Shown: one piece after another, positions 1 to 12,011 of the stretch
How the letters are laid out: every line of letters begins with the position of its first letter
How positions within the stretch are numbered: the first letter of the stretch is position 1
Assembly: GCA_010093485.1 (NCBI GenBank)
Contig: MU001499.1
Span: 1,379,397-1,443,396, forward strand
Direction of reading: 5' to 3'
Source of the DNA: Karstenula rhodostoma CBS 690.94
Lineage: Eukaryota; Ascomycota; Dothideomycetes; Pleosporales; Didymosphaeriaceae
Length of the DNA: 64,000 bases
The notes under the pieces: model-generated
The model's database searches: none
What the model was told of the DNA's origin: nothing
Seen by the model: only the letters and a program-made list of their open reading frames with translations
Program-made: the position numbers and the translations under genes

Positions 1-2771
1 TGCTTGTCGAGGAACACCGCTAGAAGATCCAGGACACGGGACTTGAATCGAATCACGTTCTGCTTGGCTTCCTCCCGTTGTTTCTTCCCTGCAATCTGGC
101 TTCGTTGCTTGAAGATATTCGAGAGATGAGGATCCAGAGCCATCATCTGCTCGTCGTCCATATCGGAGTCGTCCGAGTCATCACCTGACTCGTCACCGTT
201 CGCAGCAAGCCCTGACGTCTGCAGTGTCAAGGCTAGCTTGTTGTTGAACTGCGTAAGTTCATCGTCGTCATCCTCATCTTCAGAATCACCATCTGAAGAG
301 TTTGAGTCCTCTGAATCACCCGAGTTGCTCTCATCATCCTTAGCATCACCGCCAACCATCTCCACGTCCGATGCATCTTCCGTGTCTTCGTCATCATCCG
401 ACTCCGCCACATCTGCTTCCTCATCGGCCTGAGAGAAAAGTTGCTTCTGTCCCTCGAGAGTCTCCTCTGTGTCAAGGATATCCGTCATGGACCTCAAGCC
501 TTCGAGGCTGATCTCAGGAGCGAACGCAGTAAACGCCTCGATTGCGATCTTATGGAACAACGTACGAGTATTGCCCAAGAAAGAGAGGAGTATTTCGATA
601 AATCCGTCTTGGCTTTCGCTCGAAGCACCCTTCTTGGGATTTGAGATGGCGTTGTAAGATGCATCCAGGTCGTGCAGCATCATGATAGCATCTGTATCAC
701 CGTTGAAGATCTGGATGAAAGTGAAAGCATACAAGAGAGTAAGCCCTTGGAAGACCGATGCTTTGCCATCAGTTGTGTCCTGTGGCCATGTCAGATTGAG
801 AATCAGCACATGTTGATTGTAGAGAAGCTTACACTAGTTTTGACAATATCCAAGGTCTCGTAGGCCTTTTCCAAAGTTTCTTGGACACCTTCATCTGCCT
901 TGAATATCTGCTCGAAAGCTTGATTGGCTGCCTTGGACCGAACCTTGTCGACCACAACGACACCAAAAGACGTCTGTGAGCCAGCAGCCACAGGTCGCAA
1001 CCGCGTTAGACATGAAGACAATCGTTCCTGGAACATTTCTCGGCTCGAGTCGCTGATGAGCGGCGAAGGTACTTTGCGCGCCTTCGCATTTTGGCTCGGA
1101 TTGAAGTAAGCGTGTTCAACAAGCAGATCTAATGTGTTTCGCAGCCAGTTGTCCTTCTCCGAGAACTCAGCAACAAGATCGTCATAGTGTGTGTAGTGTT
1201 TGACAATGTTCAGGAGTAAGTCTGCAATAGTCTGACGCCGGTGATCAGCTACGTTCTGTTCTGTAGTTTCCGGTCGGATGAGTAGTGAGTGCAAATGGCG
1301 GACGATCTTCCTTAGGCCATTGTTGTCCGCCGCAAGAGCTACTTTTTCCAGTGTCTCCGCCTTGGACGAATGTTCAAAGTCTGTAGTTCCATTCTTGGAT
1401 GTCAGCTCCACAATGAGGGAGAGCGATGATTCCGGAGTTTGTTGAGCCCTGCGTGCAATCGCTTTCCAAGCCAGTAAGGCTGCTGCGTGGAGAAACCTAT
1501 CATCTTTCGACGTCTGGTTCCGGAGGGTCCGCATGAAGTTGGGACTGAACAAGGCTGGGAATGTCCACTCAGGGACTTGGCCGATCATCTGTGCGAACAG
1601 CTTGAAACCCCAAGACTTGCGTTCGTGTGAAGAAGACGACCCAAACAGTTGCGCTAGTTCGGTCAGTGGCTATTATCGTATAATCAATTGGCGGCTTACC
1701 GTCGACAATGTGGAGCCATAGCTGCCCAAACTGAGATTTACTCGCATCCGTCCGGGCTGCTTTGGACTCGCTGTCCATCTGCAGAACCTTCGACAAGAGT
1801 GTGTTCCATGCGAATTGCGGGTTAGCGTTGGTAGCGGCGGATTTCACTGCATCCGATTCGTCGCTACCAAGGGAGCTCTGGATATCTCCTTTCAACACTT
1901 TCGCGAGCTTCGGCCGATTCTTCATCGAAAGAGGATCGTTGTCGTGCCACACGTTCGGCGGCAACGTGAACGCATGCTGTTCTTGCAATGCAAGCCATAC
2001 TGCGATGCCCTCTGGCGTGTTTGCAATCTTGTAAGAAACGAGGCGGTCGCTTAGAGCTCGCACGCATGGCTCGAGTTTTGCCTCGGTCGGAAGAGTCTCG
2101 ATTGTCTGAACTAGAACCAGTGCACATTCCTCCCGAAGCCAGGGCGTGTCTCTAGCCATTCCAAAGACGAGATCCAGGAGCTGGTTCCAGCTGTTCATAG
2201 CCAGCTCCGGCTCGATCAGAATCGAGGACTGCAACACGGCCTTGTATGCAAAGAGTTTCCCAATCAAATGGTTTCTTCGCTCCTATATTCACGTGTTAGC
2301 TCGATTCCAATACGCATAAGCATTCCTTACCAGTCCAGATACATTTCCCTCAGTTTTGGTCTGTTTCTCCACCTTCTTCAGCAAGGTGTCAACGTTGAGG
2401 TCTAAGCCCTCGATCGAAGCCCCCGAAGGTGCGAATATCAATCTCAGAAGTTCCGTCAGGGTGACACAGAAACCGAACCGGGCTGCCTTTCGGTGGGTGC
2501 ACAGGCCTTGGATAAGTCGGTTTAGAGCCTTCAACACATCTGTCGCGGAAGGTTTGTTCTCAGGAGAAAACTTGAGAATTAGCTGCTTGGCTGCTTCTAA
2601 CCGGATCTCTTCTGATTCTGCAGCAAGATCATTGTAGAGCTCGACCATGCTGAGATCATTAGCCTGGCGCTTGCGTTTTACCGGTTTGTCCGGGCTTCCT
2701 GCTTCGGCATCTTCACGCGGCCTCTTCTGGCCTTGCGGTGGATTCGCTGACTTGGCCGCCTTTCTGCCCAT
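1..2771 (-). CDS. POL5: DNA polymerase phi / Pol5-like nucleolar protein (MYBBP1A family), 3' end off window
   Basis: Four exons are visible on the minus strand: 2771-2331, 2282-1700, 1653-833 and 779 to beyond base 1, joined by 48, 46 and 53 bp GT-AG introns that keep frame; about 875 residues are seen. The start has a basic nuclear-type N-terminus (MGRKAAKSANPPQ, then KPVKRKRQ). Next come alpha-helical repeats with family-typical blocks such as GLERRNHLIGKLFAYKAVLQ. An Asp/Glu/Ser-rich acidic stretch (roughly bases 440-130) follows, then the block ALDPHLSNIFKQR. Despite the name, Pol5 proteins are known as nucleolar rRNA-synthesis and ribosome-assembly factors, not replicative polymerases. 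Location in the nucleolus is inferred from the family. The remaining C-terminus is cut by the window edge. I am confident of the family and exon structure. Confidence 0.93.
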
Positions 2772-5640
2772 TGTGTTGCGTTAAGCTACGGTTGAGCCCT
2801 TCGCGACGGCGTGATTGAAGAAGGCAGATGGAAAAAAGTTCAGAAGTTGCTATCGATAAGGCTTACGTAAGGTTCTTGGCGGCATGTCCCCAACCGCAAC
2901 ACCAAAGCAAGCTCCCGCGAGCTCCTTTTCCTTTATCGACAACGGATATTGCTATGACAAATTTCTTCACAAGTTTTTTATGGCGGAGTTGATCCTCTTC
3001 ACTCTAGGCTTCGTGCGCCGATGCACTTTATCCACATACCCCGCACAATGTGAAGCTGGCTGCACAAAACCCAGGGTAAAATCGGCTGGCAGGGTACTGC
3101 TATTCTTATACGTTTCAATTCCATTCAACGGTGCGAACTATGTTCTCGTTCGCAGATCAGGCCAGTACCTGTCCCGGCCCGGGTTGGCCTAGCTGAAACC
3201 CCGAGCAGTCGTGGATTAACTGTCTTGCTAGTGAAACGTGGACGCGTGGGAAACCAGGGCAGCTTCATCAGCACATACATGGCACAAACCGCCATTGAGA
3301 CGGATAGATGCTTCGGACCACGCACGGCCGGGTTGCGAAGTCAGTCTCGATGAATGTCGCTGACCGGCGATGATCAGAGCTCTTCTTATGGGGCCTCCAC
3401 TTTAGCGCTTGAATCAGTAAAGGCGCAACCAGACCAGCATCAGCAAGTGTGTACCGGTGAACAGGGCTAAAAGCAGTCACCTGCATCATTCAGGGTCGTG
3501 AAAGCCGAACACCTTGCTGAAGCGGGTCTGGGGTAGGATTTTTTCCTTGCGGCTGGAAGTCTTGGCTCATCAAAGTGGTCACGGGACCGCGCATATTGCT
3601 GTTCCGGAGGTTTGTTTACAGGCGCGTTGACCGGCCCACGAGTGTCAGCGCTCACGCGACAGGCCAACAAACAAGCGCCGGGCCGGGCGGTCAGACCTCA
3701 GACCTCAGATGAGGGGCAGCAACGTCGTTGTGGGGTCGAAAACGGCGTGACGAGGTTATGAAGACTTTGTGCACGCGGTATAGGAGCATGTTGGTGGATG
3801 TCCTGGTCAGGATGACGCCGTGTTTTCCAGGCCGCCTCATCCCTCACTTCGCACGCGCCGCCGGCAGAGCCGGATTGCGCAACAAGCAACAACAAGCAGG
3901 CGTTGCAAAGTTGGCCTGGCAAAGGGGGATTTGCAACAGCAAAACGGGCAAACTGGGCAGTTGCTGTAGCGAACTGGGAAGGCCCAAGAGGCCCGTATTG
4001 GTTATGACGTCGGCGATCTTGAGATGGATGATTTCGCGAGCAGTTGTTCGATCCGCAACGAGCGAGAGCACGCGTTAGAGGGCGGCGCTAGGAAGCTCTG
4101 GACCCACATGCGGCCTACCGCCATGGAGATCATGGAACAATGGGCGTTCACGGGCCGCGTACGGCGCCTCTCGCCGGCCATTGTTTGCAGGGCTGCACGG
4201 AATCAGACACGGCGAGTTAGTCGGGCCGTCCAATTGGGGCTGGCGACGGCCATGGTTGCTGTTCCAGGCTGGCCACGCTGGCCAACCGCAGCGCGCAGTC
4301 ACGGGTGGCCTCGACGGCGTTGCCTTGCTCCAGGCCGCCAAGCGAGGTATGACGACAGGGACGAGCTGAAGGGACGGGAAGCCGACTGCCACCAGGGCGA
4401 ATGGGCCGTGGGCGTGATCAGTGATCGAAGATGGCGCTGCACGCGAACTGCGACGGTGGCTTCTGCTACCTCTGGCTCTGTGCTCGCCATGCGGTGCGGC
4501 GACCTTTGGCGACCTTTGGCGACCTTTGGCGGTATCCCCAGGCGACGGCACGACGGCGGCGGGCGAAGGTGAGCGAGAATTTGCGCCGAGCTGCCTTTAG
4601 CCAGCCCGCGAGGGTCGTCGTCGTTTCACAGCGCTGCAGGCACATGCCCGCCGCAGACGTGATCCGTGCCAGCTTGCTCTGGCAACAGGCACCACGGCGA
4701 GGGCGCAGAGCAATTGATGATTGCGCTGCCGCGGGTGTCAGACAGAGACCATGTGCCAATCGGCCCAGCGCCGGCGAGCCTACACACGACGGGACACACA
4801 CACCAGTACGCAGGCTGCGAACAGCTGTGGAACGGCAGCGGGGCCCGTCTAGCTGCAGCTGCAGACGCAGCGAAAGCGAAGCACCGCTCGAGTGCCTGGT
4901 GCCAGTTCACGCTTCACGCTGCACTGCAAATCCGCGCTGCGTGATTGAGTCGCTTTCGCATGCTCTGCGTGCTGCATCCGCAACTCGCACCGCCGCCAAT
5001 GGCACTCGCAGATGCAGACGGCCAGGACAGCACCCACACTGGCCGGCACACGACGCAGCTTGCCTGTTCCTGTTCCTCTCCCGCTGCAGCGCACCGGGCG
5101 TCGTTGACCATTGGCAAGTGGGGACCTGTGTGCAGCGCCTAAGGCTCACGGACCCAGCCCTAAACCGCAGATGCTGGCCTGCATGGTTGCTGGGGCAGGC
5201 CATCCTCCTGGCAGACCATACCCTCTCCACCAGCTCAGCCGGCCCTTCCTCTCCAACCTTCTGTCCCCTCTCTCTTAAAGCAGTTGCCGGCTGGGACGTT
5301 GGTCGTTTTTGGTTTCACCGGGCAGTTGCTACCATCTAGTGCTCCCTCGAACCCGCCCGACCACGCCTGCGACCCATGCAACTCGCTGCAAGACGATAGC
5401 CACACGCCCACGCCCTCGCCCTCGCCCACGCCCACGCCCACCGCACAGCATAACCCATACATCTTCAGATTAGAATTAGCTTTCTCGTCTTTAATTGTAT
5501 GCTTACCGCCTGCCCCGATCCCTCGCCAACTTCCCGTTCCGCCTCGACGCCGTGAACAAAGCACCGCCGAGCACCCTCGTTTGTCCTAGCAACGCCCGAA
5601 CAAACACCTCCCACTGCGCCCCGACTCGACAAAGCCAACC
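2772..5640. other. Intergenic region between POL5 and cdc25
   Basis: About 2.9 kb between two divergently transcribed genes, presumably holding both promoters and the cdc25 leader. The 4.0-5.5 kb part is GC-rich and open in many frames on both strands, with no domain I recognise and no convincing gene. It holds small repeats: three copies of a 10-bp unit (GACCTTTGGC) near 4501-4530, and a run of CACGCC/CTCGCC hexamers at about 5403-5443. A 102-residue ORF at 2884-3192 looks like chance. Confidence 0.6.
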
Positions 5641-7525
5641 ATGGAGATGTCTTCGCCGCTCGCCGCCATGCACCCGCCGCCGTTACCTGGCCCATGGGGC
5701 TACAGACGCGATCTCCCTTCCTCGAAGCCGTTGTTTGCATCACACACCATGGGACCCAAGAACTTCAACTTCCGGGACTTGAGCATGAAGAAGTCTGGCG
5801 GCACCGACTATTTCACCATGCAACCCATGAGGGGATCTTCGCCCACTGCCAGTCTCGCCGCCGACATGTCCTCGAACCTGCACATGGACCAGAGGTAGCG
5901 ACGTCCCCTCGCATACACCCTGCGTCACAGCTGATAGCCTTCTAGTCCCCAGCTCGCAACACCTCGAAGGTCTCTATTCACATCCAGTCTGTTCCAGCAG
6001 CTGGACAATCGGGGTAAGCAAGCTTCTACCCATGTACGGGGGGCACACTTGCAGTTGTTGATACTCATCTCCAACAGAAGGAACCACGACCCCACCCGTA
6101 CGGTGGGAAGGTGTCACAACTCCGCCGATTCCTTCATCGTCGCCCTGCTGCGTGCCCGACTCCATGGACATCTCGCCGCTCCCGCACAAAGCCCCCTTCA
6201 GCTTCTTGTCCAACGAGCGTCTCCTGCCCTTGGCTTCGCCCACCCCAGAAGTAACACCGTCTACTGACGACGATATGCTCTCACCCTGCGATCTCCCCAA
6301 CACGGCGCAGTTTCCATTCCCTGTCCCTGACATCGAGGCGCCGCGTCCGACGTCAGCCAACGAGTAAGTCTCCGCCAAAGTTGTACTTGAATGTTGTGTT
6401 GATCAATCTAGACGTAGAAAGCCCACCTTCCTCTTGCGCCCCGGTCTTACTCGCACCAAGAACTACTCGACCAACACCGTCACACTCAAGTCACGCAAAG
6501 AGGATATACCGGCCTTCTTGTTTGGTGCTGGTGTCAACACTTCCACCCCGTCACTAGACGAGTGCTTCACAATGTCTCCTCCGCCAGAGCGCCGGCCCAT
6601 GTCGAACCCTTCGATGGGTTACCCACGGCCCAAGCCCTTCGGTTCCAACATTAGGAAAGCTTCCGCCGGCCCGACTCGACGACCATCCAAGATTCGCAGG
6701 TCGCTTAGCATGTTTGAGCACCCGGGAGATGTCATGGATACCAAGCAGGAGAGTGAGAGCTACACCTCGAGCAGTCTCCAGTCTGTGACGGATGTTGAAG
6801 AAGCACCTGGTCTGAGGCTTCCTCATACCCTCCAGCACAACGAACCGGACAGCTTGCCTCGTATCTCTGACACAACACTTGTTGACATCATCAACGGTGA
6901 GTATGACAGCCTCTATCAGAACAAGTACATTATCGACTGCCGATTTGAATACGAGTACAAAGGAGGACACATTGATGGAGCGATAAACTATTGTGAAAAG
7001 GAGAAGCTGTCAGAACGGCTCTTCGGATTGGATGCCCCTTCGGACACAGCCAACACCCTTGTCATACTACACTGTGAATACTCCGTGCACCGTGCACCCC
7101 GCATGTAAGTTATCAATCACAGCATCACTCTTCACACGCTAACCCCGGCCAGGGCTCGCTTTCTCCGCGAGGAAGATCGCAAGATCAACACTCACCGCTA
7201 CCCTCAGTTGTCGTACCCTGAGGTATACGTCTTGGACGGTGGCTATAGCGAATTTTATGCTTCACATCGTGCCCGCTGCTACCCACAGAGCTGGGTCAGG
7301 ATGGATGCCGAAGAACACCAGGCCTCGTGCGAACGGGGCATGGCCAAGGTTCGACAGCGCTCCAAGCTCAACAGAGCCCAGACCTTTGCATTTGGAGAGC
7401 AGTCTTGCCAGATGGAAGACTCGCCCACCGCTGCCGGTCGATCAAGAAGCGGTGTTATGACGCTCAGTGACGACATGCTCAATGCTGGACGACTAAGCGC
7501 TTCTCGTCGCATGGCCTCGTACTGA
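5641..7525 (+). CDS. cdc25: M-phase inducer tyrosine phosphatase Cdc25 / NimT
   Basis: Five exons (5641-5894, 5946-6013, 6078-6363, 6412-7104, 7153-7525) give 557 residues; all junctions are GT-AG and in phase. The enzyme removes inhibitory tyrosine phosphate from Cdk1 and triggers mitotic entry. The C-terminal rhodanese-like catalytic domain starts around residue 350 with DTTLVDIINGEYD and YIIDCRFEYEYKGGHIDGA. The phosphatase loop is HCEYSVHRAPRM, with catalytic Cys about residue 424 and Arg about residue 430; the fungal NimT form differs from the animal HCEFSSERGPRM. Blocks RYPQLSYPEVYVLDGGYS and RCYPQSWVRM then follow. The N-terminal half is Ser/Pro-rich and probably regulatory. The last intron splits the Met codon that ends the active-site loop, so retention would truncate the protein there (ATG then TAA). 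The start has good context (CCAACCATGG). Confidence 0.95.
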
Positions 7526-8742
7526 GCCGGTGACGGGCGGTCCATGATTTCTTTTCACGATTTTAAAACTTCTTGACGGCGAATTGGCTCATGGCGTTAA
7601 TCTTTGTTTGCGGCATTCGACATCCGGCCTGGCGTTTGGACACATTTCCAACTTCATCCTTTGCGGCGTTCAAGCGACTGCCCCTTCGATCTGGCTGCAT
7701 CATTCCGGGACACTGAGAGGACGGCAACCACTATTTCGATAGTGCGTAGCATAGCCTGGGTCAACCCTGCCGTCTCGTTCCAGCCACGGCATTGCATACC
7801 GCTCGGCTCCCCCCGGACCGGGCTCTTACATACATTCTCGCGAGAGTCTGCCGGATACCCATTTTTTAGTTTTCTAGCATGCTCAAAGAGCAGCAGAAAA
7901 CGGTTGCCTCGCGAGCTTAATTTCCTTTGTTTCTTGGTTTTATTCATGCCCATCCTCACGGATTTTTCTATGCCCCCTAAAGAGCTGAAAAACTGCTCTT
8001 ATGTTTTCAGAACCATCTGAACCACCATCACGAAACAAATACAACCAGGCCTACGCGCCTTTGACACCATCACCACCTGCATCGACACTGCATCTCCTTT
8101 ATACTCTCCTACCGCGGCATCTTTTCACACAGATTGAACTCTTCACCACCGCACCATTACATCCCGGCATCGGTTGCGCTTCTTGGTTCCTGGGTCTCAT
8201 TCCGGCATTCTCTCTCCTGACTTGTGGGCGTTCCCCAAAAGATGTTCTTTTCGGCATCTTGTTGAGTCTCCACCGACTGGATTGTACTTATTCTGCTTGC
8301 TACTTTTCTCTGCGGGGCAGGGGTTGGGGGCGTGTAAAGGACAGTCGGCGTACATAGGAGGGTTACTGGGCCACGCAGAGAGAGATAGAAGGTAGTGATT
8401 GGGTACCTCGTCGTAATGTGGAGGAGGGACGACGGTTGAAAGCTTGTCTGCTCATAAAAAATGCAAACGTCAAATCCAAACTGGGTCTTGTTTGTTTGTC
8501 TCGGTGATGCCTGACTCGAGTATCAAATGATGTTTCGGTAGTTGATGGTGGCGTCGGGCCGATGACGAGGCGTGAACTAGCGACGCAGATCAACACTTGA
8601 GCCTCGACCCCACCGTCAGTGTCTGCCCCACCCATCCCGCAATGTCTTAGAAGTGCTTTAGAACGAACGCGTCCGCACCACGGCGACCTGAGACACACGC
8701 CGTAAATGACGCGTCGCAGCGCCCCGGCGTTTTTCAACCACC
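7526..8742. other. Intergenic region between cdc25 and SLD5
   Basis: 1.2 kb holding the cdc25 3' UTR and the SLD5 promoter. No gene is recognised. A short upstream reading frame (8706-8756, 16 residues) overlaps the SLD5 start out of frame. Confidence 0.55.
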
Positions 8743-9579
8743 ATGGACATCGATGACCTGCTCGCCGAAGTCGCCGTCGACACGACGCCGCTTGAGACGC
8801 GCGATCTGCAGGAGCTAACGCGCGCGTGGGTCGCGGAGCGCGTCGCGCCGGAGATTCTGGCGTGGCCGGCAGAGCTGATGGAGCGGGTGTTGGAGAGGGT
8901 GCGGCGGCAGGTGAGTTTTTGCGCTGGGAGGTGTTGCTGGGAGGATCGAGGGCTGACGCTGACGAGAAAGGGGTAGATTGAGCTTGTGGAGGACCAGACG
9001 GGGAACCTGGATCCAAAGACGAATTTCCGGCTTATCGTTGTGCAGACGGAGGTGGAGCGGTTCAAGTTCCTGGTCAGGAGCTTTTTAAGGGCGCGGTTGA
9101 GGAAGGTATGTCATATCGGACGGCACTTGGGGGGGATGGGGTGAGGGGGAGGGAGGTGGATGGGAGAAGGGAAGCGGGAAGCTAACGTGCTGCAGGTCGA
9201 TACGCACCCCCTCCACATCCTCGCGCAGCACACGGCGTCCGCCGACGACGACGCCAACGCTTCACACCCGCTCCTCTCCCCCGCGGAATACCAGTACCTC
9301 ACGAGCCACCAGGCGCTGCTTGCCGCGCACTACGGCGCCTCGTTTTTGTCGCAGTTTCCGAATAGTCTGCAGCGGATGGACGACACGACTGGGGGGATCA
9401 GCATGGTGGATAAGCCGGACGAGGACGCGGCGGTGTTTGTGAGGGTGCTGAGGGATGTTGGGGAGGTGGCGGTGGAGGGGACGGATAAGAGGCTGGAGAT
9501 GAAGAGGGGGGATGTGTGGGTTGTGAGGTGGAGTGCGGTGAGGGGGTGGGTGGGGAGTGGGGATTTGGAGGTTATATGA
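8743..9579 (+). CDS. SLD5: GINS complex subunit Sld5
   Basis: Three exons (8743-8910, 8977-9105, 9196-9579) encode 226 residues; both introns (66 and 90 bp) are GT-AG and phase 0. Sld5 is one of four GINS subunits; GINS joins Cdc45 and Mcm2-7 as the replicative CMG helicase. Recognisable features are the N-terminal helix pair ([38 protein letters not shown]), the block [20 protein letters not shown], and [20 protein letters not shown]. The C-terminal B-domain ends in [18 protein letters not shown]. Length matches fungal Sld5 (about 220-290 residues). It lies downstream of cdc25 on the same strand. Confidence 0.93.
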
Positions 9580-11221
9580 GGGGGTGATTTGGTATATAGG
9601 CTGCGGGGGAAGAAACATGGTTCGTGGTTGCCAGGGGTAGAGCGGAGCTGGGCGTGTATCTTAGGCTGGTTGGCTTTAGAGCTGCTTCGAAGATGGAGAG
9701 GTAGGCGCGGAGACGGTCGAGTTGCCAATACAATATACCAGAACTGCATGCAGAAGCAAAACAGTACACTGAAGTCGAGCTCAGCGAATCGTTCTTCACC
9801 TCGACGGGACGAATAATGGAACCCCAGAATCCTCCAAAAGCACACTAGTCCCTTTAACTCTAGAATTGTACAGCATCACGACAAAGTTCAGAGTACAGTG
9901 TGTTACCCCAAGCAATCTGTAGGCCGATCGTACTAAGACCCTTGTCGTAGTACGGTATACTAGACTAGCTGGTCAATTGCTTGGTTCTTGCTGTAGACGT
10001 ACTCAATCCAGATGGAATTACTGACTGGAGATATCAACCTGAGCAGTGGAATTGGGTAAAGCGGAGTAGGAACCGTGCAGCAGGTTATATACCTAGCCCC
10101 CACTTTGCCATACCATCTGTCACGACAAGCAAAATACATGTAGGATATTGAATCAAAGGATGCGACGTGACTATATCTTCTTAAAAGAGTTAAGACTAGC
10201 TACAGTATACTTCAAATCTTTCACTTTTCACTAACTTTTCCTATCACGTTTATTATTGAGCTGGCACTTAAGGGGGGTGGGAATATAAGTCTGTGATCGA
10301 TTTTGTACTCGTTAGGATAACTCCATCTTTTTATCCTTCTTCGTCTTGAGATGGTTCAGAGCGGGACTAGCTTTAGCATTGGGCAGTCGCTCGGATGAAA
10401 GGTCGAAACAACACCACCGTACCTCGCTGCAGCAGCGACAGAGGAAGTCTGTCACTCCCTCCCTCCCTCCCTCCCTCCCTCCCTCCCTAGCTAAACCCAA
10501 AGTACCAAAAAACGTGTTTCGAAACACCCACCCGCGAAAGTCCACGGCCTCCGAGTCCTGTCTTTGCTAATTACTCTCTGATGTTTGCTGTAGGTGAACC
10601 CCGGTTGTCATTTGCACCGTTTCTGCGATGGTGGTGCTTCGTCTAGCACCCCGGGTGGTTCTAAATTATGCGCCGACGTGCGCATTTCTGGGTATTCCGG
10701 GCCTAGCGGACTGCTAGGGAGTGCTGGAAGAGGTAAATAAGTTGCTAAAGGCCTAGGTGGCCTAGTAATTGAAGATGTCACTCTGAACGAGGTAGGGGAG
10801 CATGCAGAGGGGTGGGAGATATGAGGTGTGATGCGCATCAGGTGATGAGTTTTTGAAGCAGTTTTGCTGTGAAGTGGTATTATATTTTCTTATATTGTTT
10901 ACAAGCCAAAACTCGTCGCTGTGTCCTTTTTGCGTTCTTCGCTGCTTCGGCGCTGGCGTGTTAAGGCATATCAGGGCCGTTCTTGGACCCTTCCTTTCCG
11001 GATCCATGTACCATTGCCAGAGTGTCTTTGCACGCAATACTAATACGAGTTCAGCCATCACAAATGAGGACGGGACGTGATATTTATTCGGTACGTTGAA
11101 CGGGAAGGGTTCCCAAGGTAGCAACTTTATGGCCTCCCAAATATGATTCTCGGCCTCCCATTTCCAAAGCGCGAAGACCACCGGCTTGAAGAAAAGCTGA
11201 AGCCGCTTCACGACGAGCCCG
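9580..11221. other. Gene-poor intergenic region
   Basis: 1.6 kb after SLD5. It begins with the SLD5 3' region and is moderately AT-rich from about 9850 to 10350. The only clear structure is a CCCT microsatellite at 10457-10488. ORFs here are short and out of character with the neighbouring genes. Confidence 0.5.
10457..10488. repeat. (CCCT)8 microsatellite
   Basis: Eight perfect tandem CCCT units in noncoding DNA. Confidence 0.95.
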
Positions 11222-12011
11222 CTCCTGGCGCTCAAGGAAGCAACCTGGGCAGGACAGATGGAGGGTCGGAAGCTCTGGTCTCTAGGCGCCGGACGTGATG
11301 CGAAGAGTAGACGGTGAATACGTCATGTGCGTAACAAACACCCTCCCATCGCCCCATCGCCCCATCAGCCGCTACTTTCAACAGGTACTTCGCCGCACAG
11401 GACAAGCAGAGGTCTCCCAACACTGCATCGGCGGCGCCATCGCCGACACCATCGAAGGCCCCTATCACACCGTTAGCGACTTCTACGAATGTAACCGCAC
11501 CGCCAACGGCGTCATCGGCCCCGCGTGGTTCAAAGACACCGACGGTAAGCAGTACGTTGCGTACAAGACAGAGATCCCAGCCAAATTCCTCGAGATCCGC
11601 GAAGTCGCAAACGCTGGTGCCAAAGAAGGTGTCCAGTGGACTAGCAACGCGGTGCAGCTGTTTCAAGTTGACGGGCAGGGTTTCAGCGACGGGGATAACA
11701 TGGAGGCGCCGTACCTGTTTAAGCGCGGGGGCGTGTATTTTCTAACGTACAGCACGCATTTTACGATGGACGGGAGCTACGATGTATGTATGTATGCGAC
11801 GGCGAGAAACGTACGGGGTCCGTACACGCGGGCCAAGGAGCCGCTGCTGAAGAGCGGGATGCAGTATGGGTGCAAGCTGATTGGACCGGTGGGCGCGAGT
11901 TTTCAGCGGTTAGTGGACGCGAGTAAGCAAAAGACCAGGGTGATTTTCCATGGGTTGAACGAGGAAACGAGTAAGCGGGTTGTGTGCATATACGGCCGAT
12001 GTGAAGGTTAA
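11222..12011 (+). pseudogene. Broken GH43-family glycoside hydrolase remnant
   Basis: Conserved GH43 (five-bladed propeller arabinanase/xylosidase) blocks appear in order but not in one frame. These are GRKLW, then APDV with the expected catalytic Asp, then GEYVM. A putative 58-bp intron (about 11335-11392, GTGCGT...CAACAG) leads to YFAAQDKQRSP. Then come HCIGGAIADTIEGPY, NGVIGPAWF, DNMEAPYLF with the expected general-acid Glu, and CKLIGPVGASFQR. Two lesions are visible: 7 extra bases (11279-11285, ending in TAG) between the Trp and APDV, and a 1-nt loss near 11420 between YFAAQDKQRSP and HCIGG. The normal N-terminus and any signal peptide are missing. A 238-residue ORF (11295-12011) is open only if the intron is read through. 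Alternatives are assembly errors or a mis-guessed intron. Family call is firm; inactivation is likely but not proven. Confidence 0.75.

Noticed and set aside
2884..3192. 102-residue ORF divergent from POL5
   Set aside because: Mixed composition, no motif, lies in the POL5 promoter region.
4431..5339. 302-residue plus-strand ORF upstream of cdc25
   Set aside because: GC-rich DNA open in several overlapping frames on both strands; Cys/Arg/Ala-rich translation without motifs. Taken as a composition effect.
8363..9016. 217-residue minus-strand ORF over the first SLD5 exon
   Set aside because: Antisense shadow of SLD5 plus leader; Ser/Arg/Pro-rich, no motif.
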